DNA of 14,474 nt from Caldilineae bacterium (lineage in GTDB: Bacteria; Chloroflexota; Anaerolineae; J102): positions 1 to 14,474 of the forward strand of contig DUEF01000017.1 in the NCBI GenBank assembly GCA_011176555.1. The letters run 5' to 3'. The position numbers and the translations under genes are program-made. The notes below the pieces were generated by a model. It did no database searches. It was not told where the DNA came from and was given only the letters and a program-made list of their open reading frames with translations. Shown here piece after piece: positions 7,146 to 14,140 of this stretch. How positions within the stretch are numbered: position 1 is the stretch's first letter; each line of letters starts with the position of its first letter.

Positions 7146-7832
7146 ATGAACGAAACCATCCTCCTGGTCGATGACGAACCGAAAAATGTGCGGCTGGTGC
7201 GCGATTATCTGGAAAAGTCGAACTTCCGAGTCGTGACCGCCCTGGATGGCGTCACCGCCCTGGCTGCGGCCCGCCACGAACGCCCCGACCTGGTGGTGCT
7301 CGATCTCAACCTGCCGGGCATGGATGGCCTGGATGTTTGCCGGGCCTTGCGCCGCGAATCGAATGTGCCGATCATTATGCTCACGGCGCGCGTCGCGGAG
7401 ACGGATCGCCTGATCGGCCTGGAATTGGGCGCGGACGACTACATCACCAAGCCTTTTTCGCCGCGCGAGCTGGTTTTGCGCGTCAAAGCGGTGTTGCGCC
7501 GCGTGGCTGGCGATGACTATCAGCCGGGTTTTCTGCGCGTGGCCGATCTGGAAATCGACCTGGCCGGGCATCGGGTCAAGCGCGGCGATGAGTCCGTCCA
7601 TCTCTCTCGCACCGAGTTCAATCTTCTGTCCACTCTGGCGCGTCATCCCGGACAGGTTTTTTCTCGCGACCAGTTATTGGATCAATTGCACGGCGTCGTT
7701 TACGAGGGTTACGACCGCAGCATCGACGCCCATATCAAGAATCTCCGCCGCAAGATCGAACCGGACTCAACCGCGCCGCGCTACATCCTCACGGTCTACG
7801 GCATCGGCTACAAGTTCAACGACGAGATCTGA
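7146..7832 (+). CDS. OmpR/PhoB-family response regulator
   Basis: A 228-residue DNA-binding response regulator, the cytoplasmic output of a two-component system. The receiver domain (about 1-120) has the acidic pair D9/D10, the phosphate-accepting D53 in LVVLDLNLPGMDG, T80 in IIMLTAR and K102 in DDYITKPFSPREL. The C-terminal winged-helix domain (about 128-225) shows the OmpR pattern: LSRTEFNLLSTLARHPGQVF, SRDQLLDQL, DRSIDAHIKNLRRKI and the final GIGYKF wing. The ATG at 7146 gives a family-typical N-terminus (MNETILLVDDEP), with only a weak ribosome binding site. The stop codon TGA shares its A with the ATG of the kinase gene, so translation of the pair is coupled. Its regulon is not shown by the sequence; the adjacent small gene and mgtE are the nearest candidates. 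Confidence 0.95.
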   Translation: MNETILLVDDEPKNVRLVRDYLEKSNFRVVTALDGVTALAAARHERPDLVVLDLNLPGMDGLDVCRALRRESNVPIIMLTARVAETDRLIGLELGADDYITKPFSPRELVLRVKAVLRRVAGDDYQPGFLRVADLEIDLAGHRVKRGDESVHLSRTEFNLLSTLARHPGQVFSRDQLLDQLHGVVYEGYDRSIDAHIKNLRRKIEPDSTAPRYILTVYGIGYKFNDEI

Positions 7833-8977
7833 TGAAGCGGCAGCGCCGGCAGTGGCGAGATTACGGAGGCCCCCCGCCAGATTTCAGGCGACATCACCGC
7901 GGCCGCCATTACCATCGCCCCGGCCATCCCCCGGGTTTCCAGCGTAAACAGCGGTTTCTCTACCGGCGTTTTCTTGGGTTCGCCGTTTTTCTGGCGCTGC
8001 CCTTGTTGGCGGTCGGCATTTTTCTGGGATTCGTGATCGCAGGGGCCGAGACGGTGGCGTCGCCCGCCCTGGTTCTGCTGGCAATTTGCGGCTCGCCGCT
8101 GCTCCTGGGGTTGCTGGCTGTGGGCATCGGCAGTTGGGCGTTCCGCGACGTGGGCGCACCCCTGGCCGATGTCATGGCCGCAGCCGATGCGATGGCCGAG
8201 GGAGACCTGAGCGTGCGGACGCCAGAAAAAGGGCCGGGCGAGTTCCGCCGGTTGGCCCACTCTTTCAATCGCATGGCCGAGGAGTTGGAGCGCGCCGAGC
8301 AGCGTCGTCGCAACCTCACGGCGGATGTCGCCCACGAATTACGCACGCCCCTGCACATTCTCCAGGGCAATCTCGAAGGCATCCTCGACGGCGTTTACGA
8401 GCCGACCACCGCGCACATCCAGGCCATGCTGGAGGAAACGCATCTGCTCACGCGGCTGATCGATGATTTGCAGACCCTATCGCAGGCGGAGGCGGGCCAG
8501 TTGTCGTTGCAGATGGAGCGGGTTGACATCGGCGAGCTGCTCATGGACGTGAACACCAGTTTCGGCGGCCTGGCCGAAGCGGAGGGGATCCGGTTGCAAC
8601 TGGATCTACCTGACGAGCCCCTGTTCGTCATCGCCGATGCGGAACGGCTGGATCAGGTGCTGAGCAACCTGGTGGCGAACGCCCTGCGCCATACCCCGGC
8701 CGGTGGTCACATCACCCTGGCGGCGGAGCCGTTCCCGACCGTTGTGCGTATCTCGGTCAGCGACACAGGCGAGGGCATCCCGGTTGAAGATCTGCCCTAC
8801 GTGTTCGACCGTTTCTGGCGGGGCGACCGCGCCCGCACCCGCGCCGTGAGCGCAGGAAGCGGTCTGGGTCTGGCCATCGCCCGGCAGTTGGTGCGAGCGC
8901 ATGGGGGTCAGATAACGGTGGCGAGTACGATGGGACAGGGAACGACGTTTGTAGTGGAATTGCCGGTGGCTGAATAG
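7832..8977 (+). CDS. Sensor histidine kinase with a very short extracytoplasmic loop
   Basis: The 381-residue partner of the preceding regulator. Residues 1-46 form a cytoplasmic N-tail very rich in Arg, His and Pro (five His between 21 and 32). Membrane helix 1 spans about 47-70 and helix 2 about 78-102, leaving only some seven residues outside, so there is no periplasmic sensor domain. A HAMP linker follows (about 103-155), then the HisKA dimerisation domain with the phosphorylated H168 in DVAHELRTPLH. The ATPase part has all boxes: N (NLVANALRHTP), G1 (DTGEGIP), F (FDRFWRGD) and G2 (GSGLGLAIA). The layout is that of intramembrane-sensing kinases, which read membrane state or a partner protein. 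The unusual N-tail could bind a metal or an acidic partner, but this is inference. The gene converges on hypE with 13 bp between stop codons. Confidence 0.95.
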   Translation: MKRQRRQWRDYGGPPPDFRRHHRGRHYHRPGHPPGFQRKQRFLYRRFLGFAVFLALPLLAVGIFLGFVIAGAETVASPALVLLAICGSPLLLGLLAVGIGSWAFRDVGAPLADVMAAADAMAEGDLSVRTPEKGPGEFRRLAHSFNRMAEELERAEQRRRNLTADVAHELRTPLHILQGNLEGILDGVYEPTTAHIQAMLEETHLLTRLIDDLQTLSQAEAGQLSLQMERVDIGELLMDVNTSFGGLAEAEGIRLQLDLPDEPLFVIADAERLDQVLSNLVANALRHTPAGGHITLAAEPFPTVVRISVSDTGEGIPVEDLPYVFDRFWRGDRARTRAVSAGSGLGLAIARQLVRAHGGQITVASTMGQGTTFVVELPVAE

Positions 8978-8990
8978 CGAAAAACGATAG

Positions 8991-10088
8991 CTAACAAATC
9001 CGTGGCAACTGCTCTCCGCTGAGCATATCCACCACGCGCAGGCCGCCGATGCGACTACGCATGAACACGCGGCGGGGATGCTCGGCCACCACTTCGCCGA
9101 TGATGGCGGCGTTTTCGCCCAGAGGGTGCGCCCGCATCGCCGCCAACACCTCGTCCGCAGCTTCCGGCGCGACGATGGCGATGCACTTGCCCTCGTTGGC
9201 CACGTACAGCGGGTCGAAGCCCAAAATTTCGCAAGCGCCGCGTACCTGCTCCTGAATCGGGATTTGTTTCTCGACCAATTGAACGCCGACCCCGGCCTTT
9301 TGCGCGATCTCGTTCAGGGCGCTGGCCACGCCGCCGCGGGTGGGGTCCCGCAAAACATGGACGTGTTCCCCGCCTGCTGCCAGGACGCCCTCCACCAGGT
9401 CGTTCAGCGAAGCTGAATCGCTTTCGATGGCGGTCTCGAATTCCAGGCCCTCGCGCATCGACATGATGGCGATGCCGTGATCGGCGATGTCGCCGTTGAT
9501 CAGCACCAGATCGCCGGGTTGAGCACGGAGGGGGGAGACATGAACGCCGGCCGGGATCAGGCCGATGCCGGTAGTGTTGATGAACACGCCGTCGCCCTTG
9601 CCACGGTCCACCACCTTCGTATCTCCGGTGACGATGCTGACCCCGGCCTTTTGCGCGGCCCCCTGCATCGACTGCACCACCCGCCATAGATCATCCATGG
9701 GCAGGCCCTCTTCCAGGATCAGGCCGGCGGACAGGCCCAACGGCCGCGCCCCGCACATGGCCAGATCATTCACCGTGCCGTGCACCGCCAACGAACCGAT
9801 GTCGCCACCGGGGAAAAACAGGGGATTGACGACGAAGGAATCGGTGGAGAAAGCCAGGCGCGTCCCCTCCCCTTGGTTTTCTTCACTCATCGCAGGGGGG
9901 AGGTTAATCACAGCGCCATCGTGCATCAACTCCAGCGTGGGATTGTCGAACGCCTGCAAGAACATGCGCTCGATCAGCATCTGCGACAGACTGCCGCCGC
10001 CGCCGTGGGCCATAAGCACGGTCGGGTAATCGCTGATAGGGATGGGGCAGGAAAGGGCGGTGAGGAGGTCGGGGGTGTTGGTTGTCAT
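8991..10088 (-). CDS. hypE: [NiFe]-hydrogenase maturation protein HypE (carbamoyl dehydratase)
   Basis: HypE takes a carbamoyl group from HypF onto its C-terminal cysteine, dehydrates it with ATP to a thiocyanate, and hands the cyanide to the iron held by HypC-HypD. The protein ends in PRIC, the conserved tail with the acceptor cysteine. It shows the AIRS/PurM-type ATP-binding fold: MAHGGGGSLSQMLIER near the start, TDSFVVNPLFFPGGDIGSLAVHGTVNDLAMCGARP, GDTKVVDRG, LRDPTRGGVASALNEIA and FANEGK-like VANEGKC. The frame opens at 10178, but those first 30 residues are encoded by the heptamer hairpin and are absent from the family. The ATG at 10088 gives 365 residues and the normal N-terminus, although no Shine-Dalgarno is visible. 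It is the last gene of the hyp operon here. Confidence 0.96.
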   Translation of the reverse strand: MTTNTPDLLTALSCPIPISDYPTVLMAHGGGGSLSQMLIERMFLQAFDNPTLELMHDGAVINLPPAMSEENQGEGTRLAFSTDSFVVNPLFFPGGDIGSLAVHGTVNDLAMCGARPLGLSAGLILEEGLPMDDLWRVVQSMQGAAQKAGVSIVTGDTKVVDRGKGDGVFINTTGIGLIPAGVHVSPLRAQPGDLVLINGDIADHGIAIMSMREGLEFETAIESDSASLNDLVEGVLAAGGEHVHVLRDPTRGGVASALNEIAQKAGVGVQLVEKQIPIQEQVRGACEILGFDPLYVANEGKCIAIVAPEAADEVLAAMRAHPLGENAAIIGEVVAEHPRRVFMRSRIGGLRVVDMLSGEQLPRIC

Positions 10089-10101
10089 TGGTTTGATTTT
10101 T

Positions 10102-10165
10102 GGGTATTGGGTATTTGCTATTGGATATTGTCGGGTGCAGATAATACCCAATAGCAAATATCCAA
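10102..10165. repeat. Heptamer-array hairpin in the hypD-hypE gap
   Basis: The left arm at 10107-10132 and the right arm at 10140-10165 are 26 bp each and inverted, with 23 of 26 positions complementary and a 7-nt loop GGGTGCA. Both arms are built from 7-bp units of the GGGTATT / GGATATT type. The same unit family recurs inside hypF at 12638-12701. It fills most of the 100-bp gap between the hypD stop and the hypE start, where it could fold in the operon mRNA; no T-run follows, so it is not an intrinsic terminator. Confidence 0.85.
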
Positions 10166-10188
10166 AACAATCATTCACAGTTGACGTT

Positions 10189-11286
10189 TTACGAGGGATT
10201 CATAATGCGCCCATACTGATAATACGCCGCACAAGCGCCCTCGGATGAGACCATGGGCGCGCCGATGGGCTTTTCGGGCGTGCAGAGCGTGCCGAAAGCG
10301 GGGCATTCGTGCGGCTTCTTCAGGCCTTGCATGATTTCACCGGCGATGCAGATGGTGGATTCCTGCGTCTCGATGCCGCTGACATCGAAGCGCTCGGCCG
10401 CGTCGAATTGGGCGTACTCGGCGCGCAGGCAGTAGCCGCTGGCGGGGATGACGCCGATGCCGCGCCAGGGGCGGTCGCAGGCTCGAAAGACCTGCTTCAT
10501 CAGATTTTGGGCCGGGACATTACCCTCTCTTGTCACCGCCCGGCTGTACTGGTTCTCGACCCCCCAGCGTCCCTCCTCCAGCATCTGCACCGTCATGGCG
10601 ATGCCTTGCAGCAAATCGAGCGGCTCGAAACCGGTGACGACCATCGGCGTTTGGTATTTTTCAGCGATGGGCTCGTATTCCCAGTAGCCCATGATGGCGC
10701 AAACGTGGCCCGCGGCCAGAAATCCCTGCACTAAATTGAGCGGCGAACCCAGAATCGCCTCCATGGCCGGGGGCACGAGCACGTGCGAGCAGAGGATGGA
10801 GAAATTGTCCAGCCCCAGTTGCTTGGCCTGCCACACGGCCATGGCGTTGGCCGGGGCCGTGGTCTCGAACCCCACGGCGAAGAACACCACCTGCCGTTCG
10901 GGGTTTTGCTGCGCCAGTTTCACCGCGTCCAGCGGCGAGTAAACCATGCGCACGTCGCCGCCCTGCGCCTTGATGCTGAGCAGATCGGCATCCGAGCCGG
11001 GCACGCGCATCATGTCGCCAAACGAGGTGAAGATGACCTCGGGCCTCCGGGCGATGGCGATGGCCTTGTCGATCAGCTCCAGTGGCGTGACGCAGACCGG
11101 GCAGCCGGGGCCATGCACCAACGTGATCTCCGACGGCAGCAGGCGGTCGATGCCCGATTTGATGATGGTGTGCGTCTGCCCGCCGCAGATCTCCATCAGC
11201 GTCCACGGCTGCGTGGTCACTTCATGGATCAGGCGGACAAATTGCTGCGCTTCCGCTTCGTTACGATACTCGTCGATGAATTTCAT
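10189..11286 (-). CDS. hypD: [NiFe]-hydrogenase maturation protein HypD (iron-cyanide scaffold)
   Basis: HypD is the iron-sulphur scaffold that, with HypC, holds the iron atom while CO and two cyanides are attached. The 365-residue product has all family signatures: CGGQTH at 34-39 (the first Cys is the one essential in E. coli HypD), HGPGCPVCV at 58-66, SFGDMMRVPG, VVFFAVGFETTAP and GFEPLDLLQG. The C-terminal part holds four cysteines at 313, 328, 335 and 352 (the last in SSEGACAAYYQY), which fit the ligands of the [4Fe-4S] cluster. Start at the only suitable ATG, giving MKFIDEYRNE, typical of the family. The gene lies between hypC and hypE; both flanking gaps hold heptamer arrays. No strong Shine-Dalgarno is seen. 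Confidence 0.97.
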   Translation of the reverse strand: MKFIDEYRNEAEAQQFVRLIHEVTTQPWTLMEICGGQTHTIIKSGIDRLLPSEITLVHGPGCPVCVTPLELIDKAIAIARRPEVIFTSFGDMMRVPGSDADLLSIKAQGGDVRMVYSPLDAVKLAQQNPERQVVFFAVGFETTAPANAMAVWQAKQLGLDNFSILCSHVLVPPAMEAILGSPLNLVQGFLAAGHVCAIMGYWEYEPIAEKYQTPMVVTGFEPLDLLQGIAMTVQMLEEGRWGVENQYSRAVTREGNVPAQNLMKQVFRACDRPWRGIGVIPASGYCLRAEYAQFDAAERFDVSGIETQESTICIAGEIMQGLKKPHECPAFGTLCTPEKPIGAPMVSSEGACAAYYQYGRIMNPS

Positions 11287-11287
11287 G

Positions 11288-11407
11288 GGTTGCGTGGTGT
11301 GTGGTGCTTAGTGCGTTCTCTCGATGCCAATTTGACGGAACACGCACTACGAAACAGTCGCCATTTGGTTGTGGTTACGCCCTCTTACGTTTCACGCCTT
11401 ACGCCCC
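11288..11407. repeat. Heptamer-type arrays in the hypD-hypC gap
   Basis: On the minus strand, 11319-11288 reads as ACGCACT, AAGCACC, ACACACC, ACGCAAC, a degenerate 7-bp array. A second arm at 11342-11349 (ACGCACTA) is an 8-bp perfect inverted match to 11309-11316 (TAGTGCGT). A third array near 11385-11407 (TTACGTT, TCACGCC, TTACGCC) runs into the end of hypC, whose stop codon lies inside it. The gap contains no gene. Confidence 0.6.
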
Positions 11408-11662
11408 GCCAGGCTGCGCTATCTCCAACTCCGCCAATTCGTCCATTTCCGCCAAATACTCGAACACCTTCATCGCTTCCTGCTCGTCCACCTGGCTGAT
11501 GGCGAAGCCGACATGCACGATCACGTAGTCGTCGATCTGCACATCGGGTACATAAGCCAAACAGACATCTTTGACGATGCCAGCGAAGCTGACTTTGCCC
11601 ATGGTCATGCCATTGGGGTCTGGTTGGATTGCGATGACTTTGCCGGGGACGCCGAGGCACAT
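11399..11662 (-). CDS. hypC: [NiFe]-hydrogenase maturation chaperone HypC
   Basis: HypC is the small chaperone that carries the Fe(CN)2CO unit with HypD and delivers it to the hydrogenase large subunit. The 87-residue product begins MCLGVPGKVIAI, with the essential Cys2 that binds both HypD and the large subunit, followed by a small OB-fold core (ending about residue 50, DDYVIVHVGFAI) and the typical helical end SQVDEQEAMKVFEYLAEM. GGAG lies 6 nt before the ATG at 11662, a good ribosome binding site (11669-11672). The gene sits between hypF and hypD. Its last codons and stop merge into a heptamer array. Confidence 0.97.
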   Translation of the reverse strand: MCLGVPGKVIAIQPDPNGMTMGKVSFAGIVKDVCLAYVPDVQIDDYVIVHVGFAISQVDEQEAMKVFEYLAEMDELAELEIAQPGGA

Positions 11663-11728
11663 GGGAGGCTCCGTGAAAGAGTGAAGGTCGAAAACAGGGG
11701 GTTGGGCGTAGTGCGCAAAAAGTGAAAA
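11663..11728 (-). other. hypF-hypC spacer with weak 7-bp periodicity
   Basis: The 66 bp hold the hypC ribosome binding site (GGAG at 11669-11672) and a stretch reading TTCGACC, TTCACTC, TTTCACG on the minus strand, a weak heptamer pattern like those in the neighbouring gaps. No gene or terminator is visible, so hypF and hypC are probably cotranscribed. Confidence 0.4.
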
Positions 11729-14140
11729 TTAAGCGTCGTATTCCGCCAATTGTTTGGCAGCGATAGCGATCTGGCCGAGACTGACGCCGCCGTCGTTGGG
11801 TGGGACTTGACGATGTAGTATCACCTCGAATCCATTTTCGCGCAAGCTGCTGGTCGCGCGTTCTGTCAGCAGGCGGTTTTGCCACACGCCGCCGCTGAGG
11901 GCGACGCGTGGTTCGCCGACCCGATGCGCCACGGCCACAATCGCTTCGATCAACGCGTTGTGAAAGCGGGCGGCGATGGTGGGGATAGGGACGCGCTGGT
12001 CGAGATCAGCGAGGATGGCGGAGATGAGAGGACGCCAGTCGAGGATCAATGATTGATGATTGATGATTAAAGATTGTCCGTGGGACTCCCCCTTAATCTT
12101 TAATCTTTGATCTCTAATCTTTAATTCGACAAGCGGCAACGGGTACGCTCCTCCCTCCCCCCCATCCGCCACGAATTCCAGCGCCATCGCCGCCTCCGCC
12201 TCGAAACTGACGGTCTGGTGCAGGTCGAGCAGAGCGGCCACGCCATCGAACAGGCGGCCCATGCTGGTGGTGAGGGGGGTGTTGACGCCTTTGCGCAGCA
12301 TTTGGCCGAGGAGAGAGCGTTCGCCGGGGCTGAGCGCGGCGATGGGGGCCAGGTCATCCCGGTCGAGCGCGGCTTCCCCGAATAGTTCCCACAGCAAGGC
12401 CAAAGCCACGCGTCGCGGCTCTTTGACCGCAGCGTCACCGCCGGGCAGGCGGAAGGGGCGCAGATGGGCAACGCGCTCGTAACCGCCAGTATCGCCCAGC
12501 AGAAACTCCCCGCCCCAAATCGTTCCATCCGTGCCGTAGCCCGTGCCATCCCAGATCACGCCTAGCGCCTGGCCGTCGATGTGGTTCTCGGCCAGCACCG
12601 AGGCCAGGTGGGCGTGGTGGTGTTGCACCGGGATGCTCGGTATTGGGTATTGGGTATTCGGTACTGAGTCAGCGGATATCCAATATCCAATATCTAATAT
12701 CTTTTCCTTCGCCCATTTCGTGGAGAGATAATCGGGATGCAGGTCATGGGCGATAGCGATGGGTTGCGCCTCGTACAGACGTAGAAAGTCGGCGATGACG
12801 CGTTCGAAGGCTTGCATGGCTTCGGCGGTTTCCAGATCGCCGATGTGCTGGCTGATAAAGGCCTGGTTGCCGATGCTGAGGGCGATGGTATTTTTGAGAT
12901 GCGCGCCCACGGCCAGGATGGTGGGCGCAGGTTCGGGCAGGGAAACGGGCAGGGGGGCGAAACCACGGGCGCGGCGCAGCAGGCGCATCTCGCCATCGAG
13001 GATCCAGGCGATGCTGTCGTCCACGTGGCGTTCGATGGGGCGATCGTGGAACAGGAAGCGGTCGGCGATATGCTCCAGCCGTTGAAACGCTTCGCGTTCG
13101 TCTGTGCAGATCGGTTCATCGCTGAGATTGCCGCTGGTGGCGACGACGGGGAAGTCGAGTTCGCGCAGCAGCAGGTGATGGAGAGGCGTGTAGGGCAGCA
13201 TCACGCCCAGGGTGGGGTTGCCGGGGGCGATGTTGGCGGCGACAGGCGCATCTTGTTTGCGGCGGAGCAGCACGATCGGTGACTCGGGCGATGTCAGTGT
13301 TTTCTCGGCCAGTGGGCTTAGCTCGACCAGCGTGCGCATTTGCGTCAGGTCGCGGGCCATCAACGCCAGGGGCTTTGTGGGGCGGGGCTTGCGTTGGCGC
13401 AGGATCTGGATGGCGTCAGCGTTGCGGGCGTCGCACATCAGGTGGAAGCCGCCCAGGCCTTTGACCGCGACGATTTGGCCAGATCGTATTGCGTGTTGCG
13501 TATTGCGTATTGCGTGTTGCGTGTTGCGACCGATCTCCGACCTCTGACCTCCGACCTCTGACCTCCGCTCTCTGACCTCCGGTCCACAGACGGAGCAGGC
13601 GTTGGGTTGGGCGTGGAAGCGACGGTCAGCAGGATCGTCGTATTCGGCCTGGCAGGCGGAGCACATCACGAACTGCCGCATGGTGGTGTTGGGCCGGTCG
13701 TAGGGCAGCGCCTGGATGATGCTGAAGCGCGGGCCGCAGTTCGTGCAGTTGGTGAAGGGGTAGCGGTAGCGGCGATTGGCCGGATCGAAGACCTCGGCCA
13801 GGCATTCGGGGCAGGTGGCGATGTCGGGCAAGATGAGCACGCTCTTGCCGCCCTGGTCGTCGGAATGACGGATCTCGAAGCTGGAGAAGCCGGTCGGAGC
13901 CAGCCAGGTGGTCTCCAGCGAGTTGATGATCGAGATGGCCGGTTTTTCCGCGGGCAATCGTTCGAGAAAAGCCTGCAAATCAGCCTGTTCCCCCTCCACC
14001 TCGATGAACACGCCCCGGCTGTCGTTGATCACCCAACCGCACAGGCCCAGCTCCGTAGCCAACCGGTAGACGAAAGGCCGAAAGCCTACGCCCTGCACCG
14101 CGCCGTGGATTTCGAGGCGGAGCTGACGTGTCCCTACCAT
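11729..14140 (-). CDS. hypF: [NiFe]-hydrogenase maturation carbamoyltransferase HypF with repeat-derived insertions
   Basis: HypF converts carbamoyl phosphate and ATP to carbamoyl adenylate and carbamoylates the C-terminal Cys of HypE. Domains in order: acylphosphatase-like (about 1-92, VQGVGFRPFVYRLA with R21, and N39); two zinc-finger motifs (Cys 110/113, 132/135, 160/163, 182/185); YrdC-like (about 221-400, VAVKGLGGFHLMCDA to VVATSGNLSDEPIC); Kae1-like (about 410-803, HHHAH at 507-511, WDGTGYGTDGTIWGGEF, SGGVWQNRLL, NDGGVSLGQ). Start: the ATG at 14138-14140 shares its A with the hypB TAA stop; the open frame further upstream is a hypB shadow. At 803 residues it is longer than the usual 750-780. 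The excess is in three heptamer-encoded segments at residues about 187-219, 480-501 and 672-699, all between or at the edge of domains. All catalytic motifs are intact, so the protein is probably active. Confidence 0.96.
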   Translation of the reverse strand: MVGTRQLRLEIHGAVQGVGFRPFVYRLATELGLCGWVINDSRGVFIEVEGEQADLQAFLERLPAEKPAISIINSLETTWLAPTGFSSFEIRHSDDQGGKSVLILPDIATCPECLAEVFDPANRRYRYPFTNCTNCGPRFSIIQALPYDRPNTTMRQFVMCSACQAEYDDPADRRFHAQPNACSVCGPEVRERRSEVGGQRSEIGRNTQHAIRNTQHAIRSGQIVAVKGLGGFHLMCDARNADAIQILRQRKPRPTKPLALMARDLTQMRTLVELSPLAEKTLTSPESPIVLLRRKQDAPVAANIAPGNPTLGVMLPYTPLHHLLLRELDFPVVATSGNLSDEPICTDEREAFQRLEHIADRFLFHDRPIERHVDDSIAWILDGEMRLLRRARGFAPLPVSLPEPAPTILAVGAHLKNTIALSIGNQAFISQHIGDLETAEAMQAFERVIADFLRLYEAQPIAIAHDLHPDYLSTKWAKEKILDIGYWISADSVPNTQYPIPSIPVQHHHAHLASVLAENHIDGQALGVIWDGTGYGTDGTIWGGEFLLGDTGGYERVAHLRPFRLPGGDAAVKEPRRVALALLWELFGEAALDRDDLAPIAALSPGERSLLGQMLRKGVNTPLTTSMGRLFDGVAALLDLHQTVSFEAEAAMALEFVADGGEGGAYPLPLVELKIRDQRLKIKGESHGQSLIINHQSLILDWRPLISAILADLDQRVPIPTIAARFHNALIEAIVAVAHRVGEPRVALSGGVWQNRLLTERATSSLRENGFEVILHRQVPPNDGGVSLGQIAIAAKQLAEYDA
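12044..12126 (-). repeat. In-frame heptamer insertion C in hypF
   Basis: Two arrays flank a 17-bp spacer. Positions 12044-12075 carry TGATGAT-type units and 12093-12126 carry AATCTTT-type units in inverted sense, with GATTAAAGATT against AATCTTTAATC able to pair. Together they encode residues 672-699 of HypF, including LKIRDQRLKIK and HQSLIL, which have no counterpart I know in the family. The AATCTTT family is the one found at 3587-3609 and 3794-3824. Confidence 0.85.
12638..12701 (-). repeat. In-frame heptamer insertion B in hypF
   Basis: Array GGTATTG (12638-12664) and array ATATCCA (12675-12701) lie on either side of a 10-bp spacer. They encode residues about 480-501 (ILDIGYWISADSVPNTQYPI), inserted between the WAKEK segment and the HHHAH metal motif of the Kae1-like domain. 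In E. coli HypF, as I recall it, this link is only about nine residues long. The unit family is shared with the hairpin at 10102-10165. Confidence 0.85.
13485..13580 (-). repeat. In-frame heptamer segment A in hypF
   Basis: Positions 13485-13528 hold six units of the GCGTATT / GCGTGTT type. After a 10-bp spacer, positions 13539-13580 hold six units of the GACCTCT / GACCTCC type. On the coding strand they give residues about 187-219, with a visible 7-residue protein repeat RNTQHAI-RNTQHAI and a second one around RSEVGGQRSE. The segment links the last zinc finger to the YrdC-like domain. Its length is near that of the normal linker, so it seems to have replaced linker sequence more than lengthened it. 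Confidence 0.88.

Noticed and set aside
10089..10178. 30-residue N-terminal extension of HypE
   Set aside because: It is encoded by the heptamer hairpin and does not resemble HypE; the ATG at 10088 gives the family N-terminus.
11385..11885. 166-codon minus-strand open frame over hypC and the end of hypF
   Set aside because: Another frame of two well-identified genes, with no recognisable protein character.
13485..13580. CRISPR array
   Set aside because: Units are 7 bp with no unique spacers between them, and no cas gene is present.
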